Shown here piece by piece: positions 8,220-17,699 of a stretch of 64,000 bases of DNA (its first letter is position 1; each line of letters starts with the position of its first letter). The notes beneath the pieces are model-generated. The model was given only the letters and a program-made list of their open reading frames with translations. It did not search any database and had not been told where the DNA came from. The position numbers and the translations under genes were made by a program. The DNA is from Novacetimonas maltaceti (lineage in GTDB: Bacteria > Pseudomonadota > Alphaproteobacteria > Acetobacterales > Acetobacteraceae), in the NCBI RefSeq assembly GCF_002906255.1, contig NZ_POTC01000011.1, positions 27,260 through 91,259 of the forward strand, in the 5' to 3' direction.

Positions 8220-11087
8220 ATGAGTGTGCACGAAACAGGTAAGGGCGGCGCGGCCAACCCGCTGAAGCAGCTCGCGAAATACGGGCAGTCGCCGTGGCTG
8301 GACTTCATCCAGCGTTCCTATACGGCTGATGGCAGCCTGAAGAAGCTGGTGGATGGGGACGGGCTGAAGGGCGTGACCTCCAACCCCGCCATCTTCCAGA
8401 AGGCGATGGGGCAGGGCACGGATTACGACCCGCAGATCCGCTCCATCCTCGAACACCAGATCGTCGATGCCGGGACCCTGTATGAAATGCTGGCGATCAC
8501 GGACATCCGTGACGCGGCAAAGGTGCTGTATCCCGTCTATGAGCAGACGAAGGGCGTTGACGGCTATGTCAGCCTTGAGGTCTCCCCCTATCTTGCGCGC
8601 GACACGCAGGCCACCATCGTCGAGGCCCGTCGCCTGTGGAAGGCGGTCGATGCCGCCAACCTGATGATCAAGATCCCCGGCACGCAGGAGGGCGCGCCCG
8701 CCGTGCGCACCGCCATTGCCGAAGGGATCAACGTCAACGTCACGCTGCTGTTCTCCAACGACGCCTACAAGAAGGTGCTCGAGGCCTATATCGTGGGGCT
8801 TGAGGATCGCCTGGCGCAGGGCAAGAGCGTGGCTGGCATCGCCAGCGTCGCTTCCTTCTTCGTCAGCCGCATCGACGTGAAGATCGATGGCGAGATCGAC
8901 CGTCGCGTCGCCGCGGGTGACAAGGACGCCGCCGCGCTGAAGGCGCTGCGCGGCAAGGTCGCCATCGCCAATGCCAAGATGGCCTACCAGTACTGGCAGG
9001 GCGTGGTGAAAAGCGCGCGCTGGCAGAAGCTTGCCGCCGCGGGCGCCATGCCCCAGCGCCTGCTGTGGGCCAGCACGGGCACGAAGGACAAGTCCTTCAG
9101 CGACGTGCTGTATGTCGATTCCCTGATTGGCGAGGATACGGTCAACACCATCCCGCCCAAGACGTTCGACGCCTTCCGTGACCATGGCAAGGTGGCCCCG
9201 ACCCTGACCGAGGACGTCAAGGGCGCGGAGCAGGTCCTCGCCGATGCAAAGCGCCTTGGTCTCGACCTTGATGGCGTGACCACCGTGCTGGTCGACGAGG
9301 GCGTGAAGTCGTTCGAGGATGCGTTCGACGAACTGCTCGGCTCGGTTGCGGCGAAGCAGGCGGCCTTCGTGGGGAAAAAGGTCACCACGACCACGCTGCA
9401 CCTGCCTGCAGACCTCGACGCCGCCGTCAAGGCGGAGCTTGAGGACTGGCGCAAGGGTGGCAAGGTGCGCCGCCTGTGGGCGAAGGACGCCACGCTGTGG
9501 ACCGGCAAGGACGAGGCGAACTGGCTGAAATGGCTGTCGATCGTTGACGACCAGATCCTGGCCCTGTCGAAGTTCGAGGAATTCCAGGCCGAGGTGAAGG
9601 CGCGCGGCTTCCGCGACGTGCTGCTGCTGGGCATGGGCGGGTCGAGCCTTGGCCCCGAAGTCCTGTCGGAGACGTTCGGCAAGCATGAGGGCTTCCCGCA
9701 CCTCTACATCCTCGACAGCACCGACCCGCAGCAGGTCAAGGCGTTCGAGAAAAAGATCGACATCGCAAAGACGCTGTTCATCGTCTCGTCCAAGTCGGGC
9801 GGCACGCTGGAGCCGAACATCCTGAAGGCCTACTTCTTCGACGAGGCGAAGAAGGTGCTGGGTGACAAGGTCGGTTCGCACTTCATCGCCGTGACCGATC
9901 CCGGATCGCACATGGAAGCCGTGGCGAAGGCCGACGGGTTCTGGAAGATCTTCTACGGTGAAAAGCAGATCGGCGGGCGGTATTCCGTGCTGTCCGATTT
10001 CGGCATGGTGCCTGCCGCCGCCGCCGGCCTGCCGCTGCGCCTTCTGCTGGAATCCGCGCTGCGGGGTGAAAAATCCTGCGCCGCGTCCGTGCCCCCGGCA
10101 CAGAATCCCGGCGCCCTGCTGGGCACCGTGCTGGGTGTCGCGGCAAAGTCGTTCGGTCGTGACAAGGTGACGATCCTCGCCTCTCCCGCGATCTATGACA
10201 TGGGTGCGTGGCTGGAGCAGCTTCTGGCGGAATCCACCGGCAAGAACGGCCGCGGCCTGATCCCCATCGATGACGAGACGGCGGGCCCGGCCTCGGTCTA
10301 TGGCAAGGATCGGCTGTTCGTTTATCTGCGCCTTGCGGAGAAGCCGTGCGAGAAGCAGGACGCGGCGTTCAAGGCGCTGATTGCGGCGGGCGAGCCGGTC
10401 GTGACCATCGAACTGCATGACAGGCGCCAGATCGTCGAGGAATTCTTCCGCTGGGAATTCGCGACCGCCGTGGCCGGGTCGATCATCGGCATCAACGCCT
10501 TTGACCAGCCCGATGTCGAGGCCTCGAAGATCGAGACCAAGAAGATCACCACCGCCTATAACGAAACCGGCAGGCTGCCGCCCTACGAGCCTTTCTTCAA
10601 GGATGCGACGTTCGCGTTCTATGCCGACCCGAAGAATGCGGCGGCGCTGAAGGACGCCAGGACGGCCGAAGCCATCCTCAAGGCGCATTTCGCCCGTGCG
10701 AAGGCCGGGGATTATGTGGCGCTCCTCGCCTATATCGAGCGTGACACGGCGACGCGCGAATGGATCCAGGGCGTGCGCCTTGCGATCCGTGACGCGCTGA
10801 AGCTGGCGACGGCGGCGGAATTCGGCCCGCGGTTCCAGCATTCCACCGGCCAGGCCTACAAGGGCGGTCCCGACACGGGCGTGTTCGTGCAGATCACGGC
10901 GGATGATGCGATCACCCTGCCGGTCCCGGGGGAGAAATACACCTTCGGCATCGTCAAGGAAGCGCAGGCTCGTGGCGACCTGGAGGTGCTGGGCGAACGT
11001 GGCCGCCGTGCGGTGCGGGTGCACATCCATGGCGACCTGAAGGCCGGCCTCGAAAAGCTGGGGCAGATCATCAAGGCGGCGGTCTGA
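8220..11087 (+). CDS. tal-pgi: Bifunctional transaldolase / phosphoglucose isomerase
   Basis: A 955-aa fusion. Residues about 1-370 are transaldolase (class I aldolase) with GVTSNPAIFQKAM near the start and the Schiff-base lysine in NLMIKIPGTQEG. Residues about 390-950 are glucose-6-phosphate isomerase, with GMGGSSLGPEV, FIVSSKSGGTLEPN and GSIIGINAFDQPDVEASK. The fusion converts sedoheptulose 7-phosphate and glyceraldehyde 3-phosphate to fructose 6-phosphate and then to glucose 6-phosphate. That closes a cycle back to the zwf substrate made two genes downstream. Start ATG at 8220 with GAGAAGGGA upstream. Such fusions are known in acetic acid bacteria. Confidence 0.96.
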   Translation: MSVHETGKGGAANPLKQLAKYGQSPWLDFIQRSYTADGSLKKLVDGDGLKGVTSNPAIFQKAMGQGTDYDPQIRSILEHQIVDAGTLYEMLAITDIRDAAKVLYPVYEQTKGVDGYVSLEVSPYLARDTQATIVEARRLWKAVDAANLMIKIPGTQEGAPAVRTAIAEGINVNVTLLFSNDAYKKVLEAYIVGLEDRLAQGKSVAGIASVASFFVSRIDVKIDGEIDRRVAAGDKDAAALKALRGKVAIANAKMAYQYWQGVVKSARWQKLAAAGAMPQRLLWASTGTKDKSFSDVLYVDSLIGEDTVNTIPPKTFDAFRDHGKVAPTLTEDVKGAEQVLADAKRLGLDLDGVTTVLVDEGVKSFEDAFDELLGSVAAKQAAFVGKKVTTTTLHLPADLDAAVKAELEDWRKGGKVRRLWAKDATLWTGKDEANWLKWLSIVDDQILALSKFEEFQAEVKARGFRDVLLLGMGGSSLGPEVLSETFGKHEGFPHLYILDSTDPQQVKAFEKKIDIAKTLFIVSSKSGGTLEPNILKAYFFDEAKKVLGDKVGSHFIAVTDPGSHMEAVAKADGFWKIFYGEKQIGGRYSVLSDFGMVPAAAAGLPLRLLLESALRGEKSCAASVPPAQNPGALLGTVLGVAAKSFGRDKVTILASPAIYDMGAWLEQLLAESTGKNGRGLIPIDDETAGPASVYGKDRLFVYLRLAEKPCEKQDAAFKALIAAGEPVVTIELHDRRQIVEEFFRWEFATAVAGSIIGINAFDQPDVEASKIETKKITTAYNETGRLPPYEPFFKDATFAFYADPKNAAALKDARTAEAILKAHFARAKAGDYVALLAYIERDTATREWIQGVRLAIRDALKLATAAEFGPRFQHSTGQAYKGGPDTGVFVQITADDAITLPVPGEKYTFGIVKEAQARGDLEVLGERGRRAVRVHIHGDLKAGLEKLGQIIKAAV

Positions 11088-11101
11088 TCCACCGCAACGC
11101 G

Positions 11102-11136
11102 CCGCCCCGCCGCCGATGCTATCGGTGGTGGGGCGG
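11102..11136 (+). other. 16-bp stem-loop between tal-pgi and gnd
   Basis: Sixteen consecutive pairs (two are G-T) form between 11102-11117 and 11121-11136, closing a 3-nt GCT loop. No T-run follows. Its place 14 nt after the tal-pgi stop suggests an mRNA 3'-end stabiliser or processing site in the operon transcript. Confidence 0.65.
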
Positions 11137-11214
11137 ATGTCCGCGCCGTGGCCCCCACCGCACATGCCTGCGGGCGGGGCGCGGCAGGATTTTACAGCAG
11201 GAGTATGAGTTATC

Positions 11215-12216
11215 ATGCAAATCGGTATCGTCGGCCTGGGCAAGATGGGGGGAAACATCTCCGTCCGCCTGACGCGTCATGGCCATGACGTGGTCCTTTT
11301 CGATCGTGACCCGGAGGTGGTGTCCAAGGTCGGCGCACGTGCCGAGGCCGGGAAGACGAAGCCCGCCACCGGCCTGAAGGACATGGTGGGAAAGCTGACG
11401 GCGGATCGCAAGATCATCTGGCTGATGCTGCCCGCCGGTGAGGTCACGGAAGAGGCGGTCAGGGAACTTGGCGGCCTTCTGGGCAACAATGACATCCTGA
11501 TCGATGGCGGCAACTCGTTCTACAAGGACGATATCCGCCGTGCCGCCGAACTGGCGAAGAAGGGCATCCATTACGTCGATGTCGGCACGTCGGGCGGCGT
11601 GTGGGGGCTGGAGCGCGGCTACTGCATGATGTACGGCGGCACGAAGGACGCCACCGACCATATTGACCCGATCCTGCGCGCGCTGGCGCCGGGCCTGGGC
11701 GACGTGCCGCGCACGCCGGGCCGTGACAAGCCGGGCATGGACCCGCGCGCGGAGCTTGGCTACCTGCATTGCGGCCCGGCCGGGTCGGGCCATTTCGTCA
11801 AGATGGTCCATAACGGCATCGAATACGGCATCATGCAGGCCTTCGCCGAGGGCTTCGACGTCATGAAGTCGAAGAACTCCACCGCCCTGCCCGAAGACCA
11901 GCGGTTCGAACTGAACATGCCCGACATCGCCGAGGTCTGGCGTCGCGGCAGCGTCGTGTCGTCGTGGCTGCTCGACCTGTCGGCGCAGGCGCTGGCGAAC
12001 AACCCCGACCTGTCGAACTACAAGGGCGACGTCGCGGATTCGGGCGAGGGACGCTGGACCATCGAGGCCGCGATCGAGGAAGCGGTGCCGGTGCCGGTCA
12101 TCACGGCGTCGCTGTTCACGCGCTTCCGTTCCCGCACGGGCAACAACTATGCCGAGAAGATGCTCTCGGCCATGCGCTTCGGCTTTGGTGGCCACATCGA
12201 AGGGACGAACAACTGA
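11215..12216 (+). CDS. gnd: 6-phosphogluconate dehydrogenase, decarboxylating (short form)
   Basis: Oxidises 6-phosphogluconate to ribulose 5-phosphate and CO2. The 333-aa length marks the short GntZ/YqeC-like class, not the ~470-aa E. coli class; short forms are often NAD-preferring. Visible: Rossmann motif [11 protein letters not shown] at residues 3-13, then Phe-Asp-Arg at the cofactor-ribose position, substrate loops LIDGGNS and [13 protein letters not shown], and the catalytic [19 protein letters not shown] (Lys and Asn). AGGAG lies 10 nt before the ATG. Followed by zwf after 110 bp. It shares the substrate 6-phosphogluconate with pgl and gntK downstream. Confidence 0.95.
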   Translation: MQIGIVGLGKMGGNISVRLTRHGHDVVLFDRDPEVVSKVGARAEAGKTKPATGLKDMVGKLTADRKIIWLMLPAGEVTEEAVRELGGLLGNNDILIDGGNSFYKDDIRRAAELAKKGIHYVDVGTSGGVWGLERGYCMMYGGTKDATDHIDPILRALAPGLGDVPRTPGRDKPGMDPRAELGYLHCGPAGSGHFVKMVHNGIEYGIMQAFAEGFDVMKSKNSTALPEDQRFELNMPDIAEVWRRGSVVSSWLLDLSAQALANNPDLSNYKGDVADSGEGRWTIEAAIEEAVPVPVITASLFTRFRSRTGNNYAEKMLSAMRFGFGGHIEGTNN

Positions 12217-12326
12217 CGCCTCGCGTCTGAGCGCACGCCCGGCTGCCATGATCGAGACGGCAACAAAAAGACCGCAGGCTGGCGGCCGGGTTTCTACTGG
12301 ATGGAAACGGTTCATGGAGCAGCCTG

Positions 12327-13871
12327 ATGGAAAACATTGTCGCATCGGCATCATCGCAGATTGGCGACGTGGGGCATGAAAACGCCCCGCGTCGCAGTCC
12401 CCCCGGCACATTTGTCATATTCGGCGGCGGCGGCGACCTGACACGCCGCCTGCTGGTCCCCGCGATCTACAACCTGGCCTGTGCCGGGTTGCTGGACGAT
12501 CATTTCTCCATCGTGGCCGTTGACTGGACCGACATGTCCACCGGCCAGTTGCAGCAGAATTTCCACGACGCGCTGAAGAACTTCGTCACCAGCCGCGCGA
12601 CCGAGGCCGTCGCCCTGCGTGAGGATGTGTGGGAATGGATGCGCACGCGCATCCGCTACATCCGTGGCTCGTTCGAGGACGAGGCGACCTACGCCCAGAT
12701 CGCAAAGGAAGTGGGGGAGGAGAACTGCATCTTCTACCTTGCGGTGGCGGCGCGTTTCTTTGGCGCGATCGTCGACCGGCTTGGCCATAGCGGCCTTGCC
12801 CACGAAACCGACGGCATGTTCCGCCGGGTCATCATCGAAAAGCCCTTCGGCAGCGACCTTGCCTCCGCCGTGGCGCTGAATGCGCGCCTGCTCAAGAGCC
12901 TGCGGGAGCGCCAGATCTACCGCATCGACCATTATCTGGGCAAGGAAACGGTGCAGAACATCCTTGCGCTGCGGTTTTCCAACGGGTTCTTCGAACCGCT
13001 GTGGAACCGTGACAATATCGACCATGTCCAGATCACGGCCGCTGAAACCGTGGGCGTGGAGCAGCGCGCCAAGTTCTATGAAGGCACGGGGGCCGTGCGC
13101 GACATGGTGCCCAACCATGTCATGCAGCTTCTGGCGATGACGGCGATGGAGGCCCCGACATCCTTCGATGCCGACGCCGTGCGTGACGAGAAGACCAAGG
13201 TGCTCAAGGCCATTCACACCGTCGGGCGCGAGGACGTGGTGCGCGCGCAGTACGGCGCGGGCAGCATCAGGGGCGAACCCGTCGTCGGGTACCGTGAGGA
13301 GCCGGGGGTCAACCCGAACTCCCGCACCGAAACCTATGTCGCGATGAAGCTGCGGATTGATAACTGGCGCTGGGCCGGGGTGCCGTTCTATGTCCGCACG
13401 GGCAAGCGGCTGGCGGCGCGCAAGACGGAAATCGCCATCCATTTCAAGTCCGCGCCCTATGCCCTGTTCCGCGATACGCCGGTGGAGAAGCTGACGCCGA
13501 ACATCATGATGCTGCATATCCAGCCCACCGAAGGGGTGACGATGCAGTTTTCCGCGAAAATCCCCGGTCCCACGGTGCATCTGGGCGGTGTGCGGATGAA
13601 GTTCGACTATTCCGAATGGTTCCGCGAAGGGCCGAGCACGGGCTATGAGACCCTGATCTATGACTGCATGATCGGGGATGCGACGCTGTTCCAGCGCGCC
13701 GACAATATCGAGGCCGGATGGCGGGTGGTCCAGCCCGTGCTGGAATGGGAACGCGATCCGGGTTTCCTGCATTTCTACCCCGCCGGGTCGGAGGGGCCGA
13801 AGGCCGCCGACGACCTGCTGGCCCGCGACCACAGGCACTGGCTCAGGATCGGGCCAGGACACACAGGATGA
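12327..13871 (+). CDS. zwf: Glucose-6-phosphate 1-dehydrogenase
   Basis: First enzyme of the oxidative pentose phosphate branch, making 6-phosphogluconolactone. The 514-aa length is usual. Visible: nucleotide-binding FGGGGDLTRRLLVPAIYNL near residue 34, VIIEKPFG, the catalytic RIDHYLGKETVQN with its essential histidine and lysine, and VPFYVRTGKRL. The start ATG at 12327 has GGAG 7 nt upstream. The N-terminal 28 residues before the Rossmann motif are polar and of no clear use. The product is used by pgl, encoded three genes downstream, after the two HAD phosphatases. Confidence 0.96.
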   Translation: MENIVASASSQIGDVGHENAPRRSPPGTFVIFGGGGDLTRRLLVPAIYNLACAGLLDDHFSIVAVDWTDMSTGQLQQNFHDALKNFVTSRATEAVALREDVWEWMRTRIRYIRGSFEDEATYAQIAKEVGEENCIFYLAVAARFFGAIVDRLGHSGLAHETDGMFRRVIIEKPFGSDLASAVALNARLLKSLRERQIYRIDHYLGKETVQNILALRFSNGFFEPLWNRDNIDHVQITAAETVGVEQRAKFYEGTGAVRDMVPNHVMQLLAMTAMEAPTSFDADAVRDEKTKVLKAIHTVGREDVVRAQYGAGSIRGEPVVGYREEPGVNPNSRTETYVAMKLRIDNWRWAGVPFYVRTGKRLAARKTEIAIHFKSAPYALFRDTPVEKLTPNIMMLHIQPTEGVTMQFSAKIPGPTVHLGGVRMKFDYSEWFREGPSTGYETLIYDCMIGDATLFQRADNIEAGWRVVQPVLEWERDPGFLHFYPAGSEGPKAADDLLARDHRHWLRIGPGHTG

Positions 13872-13878
13872 CATACGC

Positions 13879-14706
13879 ATGACAGCAAAACGCCCGCCGT
13901 CCGACAGGATACGCCTTGTGGTCTCGGACATCGACGGCACCCTCGTGCCACAGGACAAGAGGGTGACACCGGACGTGCTGGCCGCGGCGCGCGCCCTGCG
14001 CGAGGCGGGCATCGCGCTGTGCCTTGTCAGCAGCCGTGGCCCCGTGGGGATGCAGCCGTTCCTTGGTCCGCTGGGCATTGACCGCCCGATCGCGGCGCTG
14101 AATGGCGGGCTGATCTGCACGCCCGACGGCAAGATCATGTCGCGCCATTCGCTCACGCCTGAAACCACGCGTGAGGCGGTGGAGGAACTGCTGTCGCGCG
14201 ATGTCGATCCGTGGCTGTTCATCGATTACGAATGGCTGGTGCGCGACGCCAGCACGCCGCAGGTCCGCCATGAGGCGGCGGTGGTGAAGACCGTGCCCGT
14301 CGTCGCCCCCGACCTGTCGCGCCATTACGAAGGCGTGGGCAAGATCATGGGCGTTTCCACCGATGCGGCGCAACTGCGCACGGTGGAGCGTGAACTGGGC
14401 GTGCAGCTTGCCGGGCGGGCGAATGTCCACCGCTCCTCCGAATGGCTGGTCGATGTCACGCACCCTCTGGCGAACAAGGGCCATGCCGCGCGGGAGCTGG
14501 CCGCTCTGATGGGGATTGATATTCACGAAGTGGCCTGCATCGGGGACATGAACAATGATATCCCGATGCTGGATGTCGCCGGTGTGGCCATCGCGATGGG
14601 CAATGCCCCGGCGGACGTGCAGAAACACGCCCATTTCGTGACGGACGCCAACACGCATGATGGCTGGGCGCGGGCGATGGAACGTTTCGTCCTGCCCCGG
14701 GCCTGA
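13879..14706 (+). CDS. HAD-superfamily Cof-type sugar phosphatase (first of a pair)
   Basis: A 275-aa Cof/IIB-type haloacid dehalogenase phosphatase. All four motifs are intact: nucleophile VVSDIDGTLVP (motif I), CLVSSRG (II), the lysine in LANKGHAA (III) and the acidic pair GDMNNDIPML (IV). The large C2 cap domain lies between motifs II and III, typical of enzymes that act on small sugar phosphates. It starts 7 nt after zwf and is followed 27 nt later by a second Cof-type enzyme. Placement inside the pentose phosphate operon suggests a pathway substrate: overflow dephosphorylation or removal of a damaged side product. The exact substrate cannot be read from sequence. Confidence 0.88.
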   Translation: MTAKRPPSDRIRLVVSDIDGTLVPQDKRVTPDVLAAARALREAGIALCLVSSRGPVGMQPFLGPLGIDRPIAALNGGLICTPDGKIMSRHSLTPETTREAVEELLSRDVDPWLFIDYEWLVRDASTPQVRHEAAVVKTVPVVAPDLSRHYEGVGKIMGVSTDAAQLRTVERELGVQLAGRANVHRSSEWLVDVTHPLANKGHAARELAALMGIDIHEVACIGDMNNDIPMLDVAGVAIAMGNAPADVQKHAHFVTDANTHDGWARAMERFVLPRA

Positions 14707-14733
14707 TGTCAGATGACGCAGAAGGAGAAGGTT

Positions 14734-15576
14734 ATGCAACCAGTGGGAACACAGGCGACACCGGCGGGGGACCAGAAAATACGCCTGGTGCTGGCCGATG
14801 TGGACGGGACACTGGTCACGAAGGACAAGATCCTGACCCCGCGCGCGATCCGCGCGGTCGAACGCCTGCGTGAGCGCGGCATCCTGTTCGCCATCACCAG
14901 CGGGCGGCCGCCCAAGGGGATGGAGATGCTGATCAAGCCGCTGAAGATCGACCAGCCGATCGCGGGCTTCAACGGTGGCATGATGGTGCGGCCGGATTTC
15001 TCCGTGATCGAGGCGCGGACCCTGACGGCCGATGTCGCGCGCAGGGTGATCGGCATCATCCGCGACCACAAGGCCGACCCGTGGGTCTATAACGGCAATG
15101 ACTGGATCGTCTCCGACATCAAGGCGCCGCATGTCGCGCGTGAACAGTGGACGGTGAAATTCCCGCCAAAGGTCGGCGTGATTGGCGAGGAACTGGACCA
15201 GGTGGTCAAGATCACCGGCGTCAGCGACGACCTCGACCTGATGAAGCGCCTGGAACATGACCTGCAGCAGGCGCTGGGCGATACCGCGTCCGCCGCCCTG
15301 TCGCAGCCGTACTATGTCGATGTCACCAACCGCGACGCCAACAAGGGCGGCGTGGTCATGACGCTGGAGCGGCTGCTTGGCGTGCCGGCGGCGCAGATGG
15401 TCACGCTGGGCGACCAGCCCAACGACGTGCTGATGTTCCGCAAGAGCGGGATGTCGATCGCGATGGGGCAGGCCAGCCCCGAAGTGCAGAAACAGGCGAC
15501 CTATGTCTCCACCTCGTGCGAGGAGGAAGGGTTTGCCAACGGGATCGAGAAATACGTGCTGGGGGATGCGCACTGA
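14734..15576 (+). CDS. HAD-superfamily Cof-type sugar phosphatase (second of a pair)
   Basis: A 280-aa paralogue of the preceding gene, with motif I VLADVDGTLVT, motif II ITSGRP, motif III NKGGVVM and motif IV GDQPNDVLMF. AAGGAGAAGG lies directly before the ATG at 14734 and decides that start over the ATG at 14713. The stop codon overlaps the pgl start (TGATG), so the two are probably translationally coupled. The two HAD proteins share their layout but differ in the cap, so they are likely to have different substrates. The coupling to pgl hints at a role close to 6-phosphogluconate or its lactone; this is inference only. Confidence 0.88.
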   Translation: MQPVGTQATPAGDQKIRLVLADVDGTLVTKDKILTPRAIRAVERLRERGILFAITSGRPPKGMEMLIKPLKIDQPIAGFNGGMMVRPDFSVIEARTLTADVARRVIGIIRDHKADPWVYNGNDWIVSDIKAPHVAREQWTVKFPPKVGVIGEELDQVVKITGVSDDLDLMKRLEHDLQQALGDTASAALSQPYYVDVTNRDANKGGVVMTLERLLGVPAAQMVTLGDQPNDVLMFRKSGMSIAMGQASPEVQKQATYVSTSCEEEGFANGIEKYVLGDAH

Positions 15577-16313
15577 TGGCCGGACATGACGTCAAGACGG
15601 GCGAGATGATCGTCCTTGCCGATGGGGAAGCGATTGCCCAGTACATGGCAAAATGGCTGACGCAGCAGGCGCTCGCGAAGAAGGATGGTCCGTTCGTCCT
15701 CGCCCTGTCGGGGGGATCGACGCCAAAGCGGCTGTACCAGATCCTGGCGTCGGAGGAATATGCCGGACGCTTCCCGTGGGCGAACACGCAGTTCTTCTTC
15801 GGGGACGAACGCTTCGTTCCCGCCGATGACCCGGCCAGCAACTACAACATGGTCGAGACCGAGATGCTGGAGCATGTGCCGGTGCCCATCGGCAACATCC
15901 ACCGCATGCCCACCTCCGGCGACCCGGCGGCGGCGGCGGCGCAGTACCAGGCCGAACTGCAGAAGGTCTATGGTTCGGATACGCTGCAGCCGGGGCGTCC
16001 GCTGTTCGATGTCGTGATGCTCGGGCTGGGGGACAATGGCCATACCGCCTCGCTGTTCCCGCGCCAGCCGGTGCTGCAGGAACGCAAATTGTGGGTGTCC
16101 ACCTGCGTGCCCGACGATGCGCCGCATACCCGCCTGACCCTGACCTATCCCGCCATCCATTCCAGCCGCCATGTGGTGTTCATGCTGGCAGGGGCAGCGA
16201 AGAAGGAAGCCTTTGCAAAGGTGCGTGCGGGCGACCCTGCCGAACCGGCCAGCCACATCACGACCGAGGGCGAACTCATCTGGCTTCTGGACAAGGCGGC
16301 CGCCGGGCAATAA
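15576..16313 (+). CDS. pgl: 6-phosphogluconolactonase
   Basis: Hydrolyses 6-phosphogluconolactone from Zwf to 6-phosphogluconate. The 245-aa DevB/SOL-type protein shows LALSGGSTPKRLYQ (phosphate loop), FFFGDERFVPADDPASNYNM and MLGLGDNGHTASLFP, the two conserved catalytic blocks of the family. The ATG at 15576 overlaps the stop of the upstream HAD gene by one base, with GGGGG upstream. It sits between the HAD pair and rpiA. A longer in-frame start at 15516 would lie inside the HAD gene and is rejected. Confidence 0.95.
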   Translation: MAGHDVKTGEMIVLADGEAIAQYMAKWLTQQALAKKDGPFVLALSGGSTPKRLYQILASEEYAGRFPWANTQFFFGDERFVPADDPASNYNMVETEMLEHVPVPIGNIHRMPTSGDPAAAAAQYQAELQKVYGSDTLQPGRPLFDVVMLGLGDNGHTASLFPRQPVLQERKLWVSTCVPDDAPHTRLTLTYPAIHSSRHVVFMLAGAAKKEAFAKVRAGDPAEPASHITTEGELIWLLDKAAAGQ

Positions 16314-16411
16314 TCCAACCTTGCCGGGTGGTCGTGACCGCACGGCACAACAATAACGAGGGGTCGCCGCACGGATGCGGAAACGGCCCACGCGGGGGAG
16401 GAGACAGGGCA

Positions 16412-17116
16412 ATGTCAAGCCAGAGTGGCGATCCGAGGGCGAAACTCAAGCGGCAGGCCGCGATCGAGGCCGCATCCATGGTGCGTGACGGCATGGTGGT
16501 CGGGCTGGGATCGGGCAGCACGTCGGCCTACATGATCGAGGAGCTCGGCCGTCGCTGGGCGGAGGGGCTGCGGTTCTGCGCCATCCCCACGTCCGAACAT
16601 TCCGCCGAGCAGGCCCGCGCGCACGGCATCAAGCTGGTGACGTTCGCCACCCATCCGCAGATCGACCTTGATATCGATGGCGCGGATGAGGTGGAACTCG
16701 GCACGCTCAACCTCATCAAGGGGCTGGGTGGCGCGCTGTTTCGCGAAAAGATCGTCGCCGCCGCGTCGCGCCGCTTTGTCGTGGTGGTCGATGAAAGCAA
16801 GATTGTCGAGCATCTGGGCCATCATGTGCCCGTCCCGGTGGAAGTCACGACCTTTGGCTGGGAAAGCACCGCACGACAGCTCGAGGCCCTTGGCGCGCGC
16901 GTCACGCAGCGTCTGGACCGCAGCGGGAACGTGTTTGTCACCGATGGCGGCAACATGATCCTGGACTGTCATTTCGGCTCCATCGCCGATTCCGTTGCCC
17001 TGTCGCGCCGCCTGCGCGCCATCGTGGGTGTCATTGAAACCGGCCTGTTCATCGGGCGGACGTCCGAAGTGATCGTGGCCGCGCATGACGGGCTGAAGCA
17101 TCTGGAGCCATCATGA
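16412..17116 (+). CDS. rpiA: Ribose-5-phosphate isomerase A
   Basis: Interconverts ribulose 5-phosphate (from Gnd) and ribose 5-phosphate (for transketolase and nucleotide synthesis). The 234-aa length fits. Visible: GLGSGSTSAYMIEELG (phosphate binding), DLDIDGADEVE with the catalytic aspartate, LIKGLGGALFREKIVA, and a C-terminal VTDGGNMILDC. GGAGGAG lies about 8 nt upstream of the ATG. The stop overlaps the gntK start by four bases (ATGA), so these two genes are translationally coupled. A 98-bp gap without a hairpin separates it from pgl. Confidence 0.95.
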   Translation: MSSQSGDPRAKLKRQAAIEAASMVRDGMVVGLGSGSTSAYMIEELGRRWAEGLRFCAIPTSEHSAEQARAHGIKLVTFATHPQIDLDIDGADEVELGTLNLIKGLGGALFREKIVAAASRRFVVVVDESKIVEHLGHHVPVPVEVTTFGWESTARQLEALGARVTQRLDRSGNVFVTDGGNMILDCHFGSIADSVALSRRLRAIVGVIETGLFIGRTSEVIVAAHDGLKHLEPS

Positions 17117-17679
17117 CCTCTGCCGTCCTTCAGGATCAGGGTATCCGTCCGCTTGTCCTGGTGATCATGGGGGTGTCAGGGTGTGGCAAGACCACGCTGG
17201 CGGCGGGCCTGCACAACCTTCTGGGCTGGCCTTACCAGGAAGGTGACCTGCTGCATCCCAAGGCGAACGTGGAGAAGATGGCGGCGGGCATCCCCCTGAC
17301 CGATGCTGACCGCCTGCCATGGCTGGAACGCTGCCATGACTGGCTGAAACAGCGTGTGGAATCGGGGCAGGGGGGAATCCTGACCTGCTCGGCGCTGAAA
17401 CGCTCCTACCGCGACATCCTGCGTGCCGACGCGCCGGGAATCGTGTTCGTCTATCTCCAGATCCCGCCCGATATCCTTCTGGCGCGGCTGGAGCGGCGGC
17501 GCGGCCACTACATGCCGCCGAGCCTGCTGCCAAGCCAGTTGGCCACGCTGGAGCCGCCGACGCCTGACGAACATCCGGTGGTCGTCACGCTGGAGGAAAC
17601 GCCGGCGGACATGATCGCAAAGACGGTTGGCATGTTGCAGGAACGCTACCCCGAAAAGGGTAAGCCTGCTTCCGCCTGA
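17113..17679 (+). CDS. gntK: Gluconokinase
   Basis: Phosphorylates gluconate to 6-phosphogluconate, feeding gluconate made by periplasmic glucose oxidation into the same pathway as Gnd. The 188-aa protein is of the GntK type: P-loop MGVSGCGKTTLAAGL at about residues 19-33, YQEGDLLHPKANVEKMAAGIPLTDADRLPWL and CSALKRSYRDILR. Its start overlaps rpiA by ATGA. Last gene of the cluster; a half copy of the dispersed hairpin repeat follows 21 nt later and probably ends the transcript. Confidence 0.95.
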   Translation: MTSAVLQDQGIRPLVLVIMGVSGCGKTTLAAGLHNLLGWPYQEGDLLHPKANVEKMAAGIPLTDADRLPWLERCHDWLKQRVESGQGGILTCSALKRSYRDILRADAPGIVFVYLQIPPDILLARLERRRGHYMPPSLLPSQLATLEPPTPDEHPVVVTLEETPADMIAKTVGMLQERYPEKGKPASA

Positions 17680-17699
17680 TCGGACTGGGCGAAGAATCC

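Noticed and set aside
7872..11258. 1128-codon open frame on the minus strand opposite tkt/tal-pgi/gnd
   Set aside because: It is the antisense shadow of three clearly recognisable genes. High-GC coding DNA often leaves the opposite frame open. No recognisable domain in the translation.
12351..14222. Long minus-strand frame opposite zwf
   Set aside because: Antisense shadow; the zwf motifs are unambiguous on the plus strand.
16091..16411. Long upstream extension of rpiA into pgl
   Set aside because: It overlaps the 3' half of pgl in another frame. The ATG at 16412 has GGAGGAG and matches the family N-terminus.
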